Shown here: in pieces, positions 40,164 to 47,460 of the stretch
How positions within the stretch are numbered: position 1 is the first letter of the stretch
Layout of the letters: each line of letters starts with the position of its first letter
Assembly: GCA_035630615.1 (NCBI GenBank)
Contig: DASQKI010000064.1
Coordinates: 1-56,349, forward strand
Source of the DNA: DATFRX01 sp035630615
GTDB taxonomy: Bacteria; Actinomycetota; Actinomycetes; Propionibacteriales; Nocardioidaceae
DNA length: 56,349 bases
Reading direction: 5' to 3'
Translations under genes and position numbers: made by a program
Notes under the pieces: generated by a model
Databases searched by the model: none
What the model was told of the DNA's origin: nothing
Seen by the model: the letters and a program-made list of their open reading frames with translations, nothing else

Positions 40164-40784
40164 ATGGCACGGGCGTTGATCGTCGTCGACGTACAGAACG
40201 ACTTCTGCGAGGGCGGCAGTCTGGGCGTCGCGGGCGGCGCCGAGGTCGCCTATCGCATCGGGCAGCGGCTGCACGAATGGGCGGAGACGCCGGCGACCGA
40301 GCGCGCCGACGTCAGTGACTACGCGTACGTACTGGCGAGCCGGGATCACCACGTCGATCCGGGCGACCACTTCTCCGACGACCCGGACTACGTCGACTCG
40401 TGGCCAACGCACTGCGTCGCGGGTACGGACGGAGCGGCGTTTCATCCGAACCTGGACCCGCAACCGTTCGACGCGGTCTTCACCAAGGGCGAGAACGAGT
40501 CGGCGTACTCCGCGTTCGAAGGCGGCACGCCCAAGCACCCCGACGGTGAGATCGTCAGCCTGGCCGACTGGCTGCGCCAACACGACGTCGACTCGCTCGA
40601 CGTCTGCGGCATCGCCACCGACTACTGCGTCAAGAAGACCGCACTCGACGCCGCCCGGGAGGGGTTCACGACGAGGGTGCTGCTCAACCTGACGACGGCG
40701 GTCGCGCCCGATCAGCTAGGGACGACGTACAAGGAGTTCAAGGCGGCCGGCGTCACGGTCACGGGCGAGCCGGTCAGCGGGTGA
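40164..40784 (+). CDS. pncA: Nicotinamidase
   Basis: 206 residues from the ATG at 40164; a GTG at 40155, two bases after the pncB stop and with GGAG four bases before it, is an alternative. The triad is visible: Asp in LIVVDVQNDF, Lys in VFTKGENESAYSAF, and Cys in CGIATDYCVK. The metal site RDHHVDPGDHF is also present. It hydrolyses nicotinamide to nicotinate, the substrate of PncB upstream. Its 3' end overlaps the convergent glycosidase gene by eleven bases. Confidence 0.93.
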   Translation: MARALIVVDVQNDFCEGGSLGVAGGAEVAYRIGQRLHEWAETPATERADVSDYAYVLASRDHHVDPGDHFSDDPDYVDSWPTHCVAGTDGAAFHPNLDPQPFDAVFTKGENESAYSAFEGGTPKHPDGEIVSLADWLRQHDVDSLDVCGIATDYCVKKTALDAAREGFTTRVLLNLTTAVAPDQLGTTYKEFKAAGVTVTGEPVSG

Positions 40785-42207
40785 TGACGGCCGCGAGCTC
40801 AGGCAGTCCGTCGATCTCGGCGTCGAGGATGCTCCGAGCGACCGGCACCGATGCGACCAACGGATGCAGGGCGAGCGCGCGTACGGCGAGGTCGCGCGAG
40901 CCCGATCGGGCCGCCTCGATCGCCGTACGCTCGACGTCCTTGACCGCGGTCACGAGGCTCTGGGCATGCGCGCTCAACGGCCCGACGTCGGCCGCCACCG
41001 GACCGCTGGCGTCGACCCGACACGGCACTTCGACGACCGCATCGTCGTCGACGAACGGCAGCGCACCGCGGTTGCGGAGGTTGAGGATCAGCTCGGTCGG
41101 CCGGTCGCAGGCGATCGCCCGCAGCAGTGCGAGCGCGACCTGGTCGTAGCCGCCGCCGTCGAGGTCCTCGGACTCGCGTTCGCCGGCGCCGCTGATCTCG
41201 CGACTGTCGGCCATGTACGAGACCTCCCGCTCCTGTCGGGTCCGGTCCCAGAGGCCGTACGCGGCAGCCGGGTCGTTCGCGTCGGCCACGGCGTCGTAAA
41301 ACGCGGCTTGCTGGCGGAGCAGAAACTCGCCTCGCGTCTCCGATGCGGACTGCTCGGCGGCGAGGGCGTCGGTCCGGAAGTACCAGTACCAGAGGTATTC
41401 GTTGGGGATCGCGCCAAGCGTCCGCAGCCACTCGGGCCCGAACAGCCGACCCTCCTCGATCCGCTCCAACCGTGTCGCGTCGGCGAGCAGGCTCGGCAAG
41501 ACGTCGACCCCATCGACGAGCACCCGGCTGAGCCACCCGAGATGGTTGAGCCCCGCGTAGTCGAAGCGCACCGCCCCACTGGGAGGACCCATGTTGCGCG
41601 ACTCCCCGGGCGTGTCGCGCAATGTGGGTCCTCCCAGCGGAGCGTCAAGGTCCAGGACCCGAGCGACTCGGCGGACCAGGCCGACCGGCGAGTCGCAGAT
41701 GCCGACGACTCGATCGCCCAGCACAGAGCCCATCGCCTCGGTGACCATGCCGGCCGGGTTGGTGAAGTTGATCGTCCATGCCTCGGGCGCGACGTCGCGA
41801 ATCACCGCCGCGACGCGCAACGCCTCGGGCACGGTGCGCAGGCCGTAACACACGCCTCCGGCGCCGGTCGTCTCCTGACCGAGGACGCCAGCCGACATGG
41901 CCGAGCGCTCATCGCACACGCGCCCCCGCAGCCCCGCGACTCGCATCGCCGAAAAGACGAAGTCGGCGCCGCGCACCGCCTCGGTCAGGTCGGTCGTCAC
42001 GATCACGCGCGGCGCCTGGCCGGGCGGCGCGCCCGACTCGACGTGCGCCAGCACCGACCGCATCAGCCGGAGCCGGTCGGCCGAGACGTCATGCAGCACG
42101 ACCTCGTCGACTCGGGCGCCGTCGACGTCCTCCTCGCAGAGGGCTCGATAGACCAGGGGGACCCGGAAGCCCCCGCCACCCAGCACGGTCAGCCGCAAGC
42201 CGCTCAT
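40774..42207 (-). CDS. GH4 family glycosidase (6-phospho-glycosidase type) carrying an in-frame palindromic insertion
   Basis: 477 residues from the ATG at 42207, overlapping the DeoR gene (ATGA). Family 4 landmarks: LTVLGGGGFRVPLVYRALCE for NAD, INFTNPAGMVTEA, the metal-binding Cys in GICDSPVGL and His in LNHLGWLSRV. GH4 enzymes need NAD and Mn and cleave by an oxidation-elimination mechanism, often on 6-phosphorylated sugars. Between LDLDAP and VRFDYAG there are about 20 residues (LGGPTLRDTPGESRNMGPPS) that I do not expect in the family; they are encoded by a perfect 59-base hairpin (41579-41637). The insert lies just before the active-site His, probably as a surface loop. Confidence 0.88.
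   Translation of the reverse strand: MSGLRLTVLGGGGFRVPLVYRALCEEDVDGARVDEVVLHDVSADRLRLMRSVLAHVESGAPPGQAPRVIVTTDLTEAVRGADFVFSAMRVAGLRGRVCDERSAMSAGVLGQETTGAGGVCYGLRTVPEALRVAAVIRDVAPEAWTINFTNPAGMVTEAMGSVLGDRVVGICDSPVGLVRRVARVLDLDAPLGGPTLRDTPGESRNMGPPSGAVRFDYAGLNHLGWLSRVLVDGVDVLPSLLADATRLERIEEGRLFGPEWLRTLGAIPNEYLWYWYFRTDALAAEQSASETRGEFLLRQQAAFYDAVADANDPAAAYGLWDRTRQEREVSYMADSREISGAGERESEDLDGGGYDQVALALLRAIACDRPTELILNLRNRGALPFVDDDAVVEVPCRVDASGPVAADVGPLSAHAQSLVTAVKDVERTAIEAARSGSRDLAVRALALHPLVASVPVARSILDAEIDGLPELAAVITR
41579..41637. repeat. 59-base palindromic element inside the GH4 coding sequence
   Basis: Arms are CTGGGAGGACCCA-TG-TTGCGCGA (41579-41601) and TCGCGCAA-TG-TGGGTCCTCCCAG (41615-41637): 23 pairs, two of them G-T wobbles, around a 13-base loop. 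It keeps the reading frame and is translated into about 20 residues. Confidence 0.9.
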
Positions 42208-42956
42208 GCGTGGACCACCCGACAACCGGCGTCCTCGAAGGCACTGGGGGTCGAGTCGTCGTCGGGTGCTCGACAGACCAACACGTCGACGTCGCCCGGC
42301 CCGCATACCCGAGCCAGTCCGCTGCCCGGAAACTTGCTGGGATCGGCGAGCAGCACGACCTCGTCGACGGCACGCAGCATCGCCTGTTTCAGAGGGACCT
42401 CCACGGTCGTCGTGTCGAGCACCGTGCCGTCCGGCCGGATGCCGCTGGTGCCCAAGAACAGCCGCTGCGCGTGGATCTGCCGCAGCGCGTGCTCGGTCAG
42501 AAACCCGACCAGCGATCGGTAGTTTCGCCGCACCGCTCCCCCGAGCAGGATCAGCTCGACCGCATCGTCGACGGCCAACTCTTCGTAGACGGCGAGGCTC
42601 GAGGTGACGACGGTGACCGAACGCCCGTGCAGCTGGGCCGCGAGGCCGTGCACGGTGGTGCCGATGTCGAGCAGGACGACATCGCCCTCGCGGACGAGGC
42701 CGGCTGCCGCCGTGGCGATCGCGTCCTTGTCGGCATGATCACGGGAGGCGACCTGGGCGTACGACGGCTCGCTGGCCGTGCCGAGGGCGGCGCCACCGCG
42801 TACTCGCTTGATCAAGCCCGACCGCTGCATCCGGTTCAGATCGCGACGGATGGTGGCCTCGCTGACCCTGAGCTGCTCGGCGAGCGCGCGCACCTCGACC
42901 GGGCCGTCGGCGCGAACGGCGTCGAGGATCCGGTCGTACCGGCGCTGAGCGAGCAC
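42204..42956 (-). CDS. DeoR-family transcriptional regulator
   Basis: 250 residues from the GTG at 42956; TACTGT seven bases upstream makes this the likely leaderless start rather than TTG 42977. The N-terminal winged helix has the DeoR signature (VRALAEQLRVSEATIRRDLN, then GLIKRVRGGAAL). The C-terminal sugar-phosphate sensor follows (VVLLDIGTTVHGLAAQL, GTSGIRPDGTVLDTTTVEVP, VVLLADPSKF). It probably represses its own unit (with the GH4 gene) and the divergent kinase/transporter operon, with a phosphorylated sugar as inducer. Candidate operators lie in the gap at 42978-43012. Confidence 0.9.
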   Translation of the reverse strand: MLAQRRYDRILDAVRADGPVEVRALAEQLRVSEATIRRDLNRMQRSGLIKRVRGGAALGTASEPSYAQVASRDHADKDAIATAAAGLVREGDVVLLDIGTTVHGLAAQLHGRSVTVVTSSLAVYEELAVDDAVELILLGGAVRRNYRSLVGFLTEHALRQIHAQRLFLGTSGIRPDGTVLDTTTVEVPLKQAMLRAVDEVVLLADPSKFPGSGLARVCGPGDVDVLVCRAPDDDSTPSAFEDAGCRVVHA

Positions 42957-42963
42957 GTCGCAG

Positions 42964-42969
42964 ACAGTA
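42964..42969 (-). promoter_or_regulatory. -10 box for the DeoR/GH4 operon (TACTGT)
   Basis: On the minus strand TACTGT lies seven bases before the GTG at 42956. Confidence 0.5.
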
Positions 42970-42977
42970 TCAGTCAA

Positions 42978-43012
42978 TTTCGGACAGAGCTATGTCCGCT
43001 GTCTGTTCGAAA
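42978..43012. promoter_or_regulatory. Candidate DeoR operator
   Basis: TTTCGGACAG and CTGTTCGAAA form an imperfect inverted repeat (nine of ten) around an inner perfect repeat CGGACA-GAGCTA-TGTCCG. It lies in the divergent promoter region, next to the DeoR -10 box. Confidence 0.55.
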
Positions 43013-43091
43013 GCCGCGCAAACTTGCGCGCACACTGTCGCCAGAGACCGCTACGATCGACTCCGATCAACTCTTGCCAGGAGCGAGCGCT

Positions 43092-43127
43092 ATGGCACAG
43101 ACTCCTCACCAGGAGGTGGAGTGGTGA
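43092..43127 (+). CDS. Eleven-codon leader ORF overlapping the kinase start
   Basis: ATG at 43092 encodes MAQTPHQEVEW and stops at a TGA that overlaps the GTG start of the kinase (GTGA). The AGGAGG of the kinase lies inside it. It could couple translation or be accidental. Confidence 0.3.
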   Translation: MAQTPHQEVEW

Positions 43128-44209
43128 CCGACCCCGCCCATGCCCCGGCGGAGGATTTCGACGTCTTCCTGTGCGGCACGGTGTTTCTCGACATCGTGTT
43201 CACCGGCATGCTCAACGCGCCGAGCGGCGGCCACGAGGTCTGGACCGACGGCATGGGCTCGAGCCCGGGCGGCGCGGCCAATCTCGCGGTGGCGTGCTCC
43301 CGACTGGGGCTGCGGACCTCGCTCGCCGCGGCCTTCGGTGGCGACGCCTACGGCGACTTCTGCTGGACGCTACTCGAAGACTCCGAAGGCATCGACCTGT
43401 CCCACTCGCGCCGCTTCGAAGGCTGGCACTCCCCGGTCACCGTCTCGCTCGCGCTCGACGACGACCGCGCGATGGTGACGCACGCCCATCCGGCTCCGGT
43501 GCCGCTCAACGAGCTGGCCAGCAATCCTCCGACCAGCAAGGTGTGCTGCGTGGAGATCGGCACGGAGCGGGCGGTGTGGCTCGACGACGCGATCGCGGCC
43601 GGCAGCCTCGTCTTCGCCGACAGCGGCTGGGATCCGTCCGAGACCTGGGACGTCCAGCGCCTCCGAGCCCAGCTCACGGGAGTCCACGCGTTCGTGCCCA
43701 ACGCGATCGAGGCGATGTCCTACACACGCGCCGACACCCCCGGCGCGGCGCTGGAGGCGATGCGCGACTGGGTGCCGCTCGCGGTGGTCACGACCGGCAG
43801 CGGCGGCGCATTCGCGGCCGACGCGACGTCCGGCGAGACGGCGTGGGCGCCCGGCGTCCCGGTCGACGCGCTCGACCCGACGGGAGCCGGCGACGTCTTC
43901 CTGGCCGGGCTCGTCATGGGAACGCTCGGGGGCTGGCCGCTGCAGCAGCGGCTCCGTTTCGCCAACCTCTGCGCGGCGCTGTCGGTGCGCGACTTCGGTG
44001 GCGCTCTCGCCGCGCCCGGCTGGGGCGAAGTCGCCGCCTGGTGGCACGATGCCCGCACAAGTCCACGCATGGCTCGCGACTACGCGTTCCTCGACGACGT
44101 CATACCGACCGAGAGTCCTCGCGCGGTGTCGCGAGCCTCGGCCACGATCGGGCTACGGCCACTGCTACCGCAGGCACCCGAGCCCTCCGCAGAAAGGAAA
44201 CCCACATGA
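43124..44209 (+). CDS. PfkB-family carbohydrate kinase
   Basis: 361 residues from the GTG at 43124, with AGGAGG seven bases upstream. The ribokinase-fold motifs are GSSPGGAANLAVACSRLGLR for the sugar and ALDPTGAGDVFLAGLVMGTL, with the GAGD anion hole and catalytic Asp, for ATP. The sugar is unknown. It probably makes the phosphorylated sugar that the GH4 enzyme or DeoR regulator sees. It is the first gene of the transporter operon; its stop overlaps the start of the binding protein (ATGA). Confidence 0.9.
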   Translation: MTDPAHAPAEDFDVFLCGTVFLDIVFTGMLNAPSGGHEVWTDGMGSSPGGAANLAVACSRLGLRTSLAAAFGGDAYGDFCWTLLEDSEGIDLSHSRRFEGWHSPVTVSLALDDDRAMVTHAHPAPVPLNELASNPPTSKVCCVEIGTERAVWLDDAIAAGSLVFADSGWDPSETWDVQRLRAQLTGVHAFVPNAIEAMSYTRADTPGAALEAMRDWVPLAVVTTGSGGAFAADATSGETAWAPGVPVDALDPTGAGDVFLAGLVMGTLGGWPLQQRLRFANLCAALSVRDFGGALAAPGWGEVAAWWHDARTSPRMARDYAFLDDVIPTESPRAVSRASATIGLRPLLPQAPEPSAERKPT

Positions 44210-45579
44210 TCCAGTGGCGAAGGCGCGGCACGATCCGAGCAACGGTCGCAGCATCGGCGCTCGTCGCGCTGGCACTGGCCGCCTGCGCTCCCGGCGAGGA
44301 CAACGAGGGCGGTGAGGAAGCCGCTCCGTCCGACATCGAGACCAACGTCGCCGACATGGGCGACATCACGCTGACCGTCTGGGACCAGCAGGTCCGCGGC
44401 GGGCAGGCCGACTCGATCGACCAACTCAACGCCGCCTTCGAGGAGGCCTATCCCAACGTCACCATCGATCGGGTGTCGCGTTCGTTCGCGGATCTCCAGC
44501 GGGTCCTCCGCCTCGCGATCCAAGACGACGAGGCGCCCGATGTCGTCCAAGCCAACAACAACCGGTCCCAGATGGGCGCTTTCGTCGAGGCCGGACTGCT
44601 CCGATCACTCGACGGCTATGCCGACGTGTACGGCTGGAACGACCGCTTCCCCGCGTCGATCAGGGCGCACTCGTCGTACTCGGACGACGGCACGGTCTTC
44701 GGCTCGGGCAATCTCTACGGTCTGCCACAGACCGGCGAGCTGATCGGCGTCTGGTACAACAAGCAGAAGCTCGACGAGCTCGGCATCGAACCACCGCAGA
44801 CGCTGGCCGACTTTGAGGCCGCTTTGCAGGCGGCCAAGGACGCGGGCGAGATCCCGATCCAGTTCGGCAACAAGGACCAGTGGCCCGGTATCCACACATT
44901 CGGCTTCTTGCAGAACATGTACGCCAGCCGGGACGAGGTCCGCGCCTTCGGTTACGGCAACGAGGGCGGCGACTGGACCGACGACGCTAACGCGACGGCG
45001 GCCGAGACGCTCCAGAAATGGGTCGACGCCGGCTACTTCACCGACGGCTTCAACGGGCTCGGCTACGACCCGTCCTGGCAGGACTTCAGCAAGGGCGAGG
45101 GCGTTTTCATGATCAGCGGGTCCTGGCTGCTCGCCGACCTGCGCGACGCGATGGGTGACGACGTCGGATTTATGCTGCCGCCCGTCGGCGACACCGGCGA
45201 GCTCACAGTGACGGGCGCGACCGGCCTGCCGTTCGCGATCCCGACCGAGGGTGACAACGCCGACGCGGCCGCGGCGTACATCAACTTCATCACCAGTCCA
45301 GAGGCGATGAACATCCTCACCGACGCCGGCGAGCTTCCGGTCGTCGGAGCCGAACAGCAGCAGGTGTCGGGGACCCAGGCCGAGGTCTTCGACGCGTGGC
45401 AGACGGCTACCTCGGAGGACGCGTTGGTGCCTTACCTCGACTGGGGTACGCCGGACGCGTACGACGTGATTACGACGAACGTCCAGTCGTACATGGGCGG
45501 CGACTCGTCCGCCGACGAGCTCCTCGGCACGCTCGAAGACGACTACAGCTCGTTCGTGTCGGAGAACTCCGGTGGCTAG
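44206..45579 (+). CDS. ABC sugar transporter, lipoprotein solute-binding protein
   Basis: 457 residues. The signal peptide ends in the lipobox LALAAC with Cys27, so it is anchored outside the membrane. Family 1 solute-binding fold: DITLTVWDQQVRGGQADSID, AIQDDEAPDVVQANN, GLPQTGELIGVWYNKQKLDE, FSKGEGVFMISGSWLLADLR and GLPFAIPTEGDNADAAAAYI. The ribosome binding site is AAGGAAA. The sugar cannot be read from the sequence; the kinase, GH4 gene and DeoR regulator suggest an oligosaccharide that is phosphorylated or split after import. The permeases follow after a palindromic repeat. Confidence 0.92.
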   Translation: MIQWRRRGTIRATVAASALVALALAACAPGEDNEGGEEAAPSDIETNVADMGDITLTVWDQQVRGGQADSIDQLNAAFEEAYPNVTIDRVSRSFADLQRVLRLAIQDDEAPDVVQANNNRSQMGAFVEAGLLRSLDGYADVYGWNDRFPASIRAHSSYSDDGTVFGSGNLYGLPQTGELIGVWYNKQKLDELGIEPPQTLADFEAALQAAKDAGEIPIQFGNKDQWPGIHTFGFLQNMYASRDEVRAFGYGNEGGDWTDDANATAAETLQKWVDAGYFTDGFNGLGYDPSWQDFSKGEGVFMISGSWLLADLRDAMGDDVGFMLPPVGDTGELTVTGATGLPFAIPTEGDNADAAAAYINFITSPEAMNILTDAGELPVVGAEQQQVSGTQAEVFDAWQTATSEDALVPYLDWGTPDAYDVITTNVQSYMGGDSSADELLGTLEDDYSSFVSENSGG

Positions 45580-45601
45580 CGACCGGTCGACTGGGGAACA
45601 T

Positions 45602-45675
45602 CGCGCCAATCCGATTTTGGCGCGGGGGTCCCCCACGCCAATAGGTTTGGCGCAGGGGACCCCCGCGCCAACGCG
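45602..45675. repeat. Palindromic repeat B, copy 2 (nested hairpins)
   Basis: TTGGCGCGGGGGTCCCC (45617-45633) and GGGGACCCCCGCGCCAA (45655-45671) are perfect inverse copies of 17 bases. CGCGCCAA at 45602-45609 can also pair with TTGGCGCG at 45617-45624, and CGCCAA / TTGGCG pair in the centre. It lies between the solute-binding protein and permease genes. Confidence 0.85.
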
Positions 45676-45684
45676 CCCCACCCC

Positions 45685-46635
45685 GTGGCATCGCGCGTGA
45701 CCGAAGCGACGCAGATCGCGCCGGCGCCGGCTCGTCCCGTGACGGCCCGGCGTCGGCAGGGTCCGCCCGGCGAGCCGCGTCGGGTCGCGTACCTCTACGT
45801 CCTGCCAGCGTTCCTCTTCTTCGCCGGCTTCATGGCCTGGCCGCTGATCCACGGCATCTGGCTGTCGTTCTACGAGTGGGACGGCCTGTCGGTCGGCACC
45901 TGGGTCGGGCTCGACAACTACCAGAGCGTCCTGACCGATCCGGAGCTGCGGGAGCCGTTCCTGCACTCGCTCATCCTGCTGATCTTCTTCAGCGCGATCC
46001 CGATCGTGCTCGGGCTCGCCCTCGCCGGCATCATGATGCGCGCCCGACTGCGGGGGATGGCGTTCTTCCGGACCGTGCTGTTCCTGCCGCAGGTGATCGC
46101 GATGGTCGTCGTTGCGATCGCGTGGAGCCACATCTACGAGCCGGACGGACCGCTCAACGAAGGCCTTCGGGCACTCGGGCTCGACAGCCTGACCCAGGTG
46201 TGGCTCGGTGATCCGAGCTGGGCGCTGATCTCGGTCGGCATCGTCGGCAGCTGGGTCGGCACCGGCCTCTGCCTGGTGTTGTTCCTCGCCGGCCTGTCCA
46301 AGGTGCCCCGGGAGCTGTACGAGTCGGCCCGGCTCGACGGCGCCGGGGCGGTCAGGGAGTTCCTCAATGTCGGGCTGCCGCAACTGCGCGGTGAGGTCGC
46401 CGTCGCGATGACGCTGACGATGATCGCTGCGCTGCGCACCTTCGACCTGGTCTACGTGATGACGCCGAACGGAGGACCCAGCCGGTCGACCGCGGTCCCG
46501 TCGTACGAGGTCTACAAACGCGCATTCATCGACGGTGAGGTGGGCACAGCCGTCACGGTCGCACTCATCCTGACCGCGATCATCCTGATCATCACGATCG
46601 CGATCACCCGGCTGTCGGAGAGGGCCGAGGCATGA
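45685..46635 (+). CDS. ABC sugar transporter permease 1
   Basis: 316 residues from the GTG at 45685; a GTG at 45697 is equally possible and neither has a clear ribosome binding site, perhaps because the palindrome upstream split it off. Six transmembrane helices follow a basic N-terminus (VAYLYVLPAFLFFAGFMAWP, VIAMVVVAIAWSHIYEPDG). The ATPase-contact loop reads ELYESARLDGAGAVREFLNV. MalF-type inner-membrane subunit. Its stop overlaps the start of the second permease. Confidence 0.9.
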   Translation: MASRVTEATQIAPAPARPVTARRRQGPPGEPRRVAYLYVLPAFLFFAGFMAWPLIHGIWLSFYEWDGLSVGTWVGLDNYQSVLTDPELREPFLHSLILLIFFSAIPIVLGLALAGIMMRARLRGMAFFRTVLFLPQVIAMVVVAIAWSHIYEPDGPLNEGLRALGLDSLTQVWLGDPSWALISVGIVGSWVGTGLCLVLFLAGLSKVPRELYESARLDGAGAVREFLNVGLPQLRGEVAVAMTLTMIAALRTFDLVYVMTPNGGPSRSTAVPSYEVYKRAFIDGEVGTAVTVALILTAIILIITIAITRLSERAEA

Positions 46636-47444
46636 GAGCCTCCCGAGCCGAGCACGCGTTGAGCTACCTGATCTTGCTGGTGGCGTGCGCGTTCGCGCTC
46701 TATCCGCTTGGCCTGATCATCGTCACCGGGCTGCGCCCCGACGCGGTCGGCGCCGGGGGCGGCTTCGACTTCGGCAACTTCGCCGATGCCTGGGACCAAG
46801 GGCATTTCGGCCGCTATCTGCAAAACAGCGTCATCGTCTCGGTCGCGGTCGTCGTCGTCAGCGCGGCCGTGTCGTCGCTCGCCGGCTACGCCTTCGGCAC
46901 GATGCGGTTTCGCGGGTCGAGCGTGCTCTTCTACTTGCTGCTGCTCGGGATGATGGTGCCGAGCGAGGCCATCGTGATCCCGCTCTACTTCGACCTCGAG
47001 TCGATCGGGCTCACCAACACGTACGCGGCGCTGATCCTCCCGCAGATCGCGCAGTCACTGGCGTTCGGGACGTTTTGGATGCGGGCGTACTTCCGCAGCA
47101 CCTCCCGCGAAGTCGTCGAGGCCGCCCGAATGGACGGCGCCGGTCACCTGCGGGTGTTTTGGTCGATCCTGCTGCCGATGGGCCGGCCGGCACTGATGAC
47201 GATGGTGCTGCTGGTCTTTATGTGGACCTGGAACGAGTTCTTGTTGCCCCTGGTGATGCTGCCCAACGCCGAAGACCTGCGAACGGCGCCACTGGGCTTG
47301 TCCAACTTCCAGGGGCAACACACATCAGGGACCGCGTTGCTGGCCGCCGGGGCGGTGCTCGTCGCCCTGCCGGTGGTCGTCGTCTATCTGATCACGCAAC
47401 GCCACTTCATCCGGGGGATGATCGAAGGCGCGGTCAAGGGCTAA
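46632..47444 (+). CDS. ABC sugar transporter permease 2
   Basis: 270 residues, ATG overlapping the previous TGA. MalG-type permease: SYLILLVACAFALYPLGLII, GMMVPSEAIVIPLYFDLESI, the contact loop EVVEAARMDGAGHLRVFWSI and the final helix VVVVYLITQRHFIRGMIEGA. No ATP-binding subunit follows; in actinobacteria a shared ATPase of the MsiK type energises such importers. The deacetylase gene starts 16 bases later and is probably in the same transcript. Confidence 0.92.
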   Translation: MRASRAEHALSYLILLVACAFALYPLGLIIVTGLRPDAVGAGGGFDFGNFADAWDQGHFGRYLQNSVIVSVAVVVVSAAVSSLAGYAFGTMRFRGSSVLFYLLLLGMMVPSEAIVIPLYFDLESIGLTNTYAALILPQIAQSLAFGTFWMRAYFRSTSREVVEAARMDGAGHLRVFWSILLPMGRPALMTMVLLVFMWTWNEFLLPLVMLPNAEDLRTAPLGLSNFQGQHTSGTALLAAGAVLVALPVVVVYLITQRHFIRGMIEGAVKG

Positions 47445-47460
47445 CTACAAAGGGAGATCC

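Noticed and set aside
44605..46383. Long minus-strand frame opposite the sugar-binding protein and permease
   Set aside because: It runs antisense through two clear genes and the palindromic repeat and has no recognisable content.
46465..46480. A GGAGGACCCA match to the arm of the GH4 palindrome
   Set aside because: It encodes the conserved NGGPSRS motif of sugar permeases and has no second arm, so it is chance.
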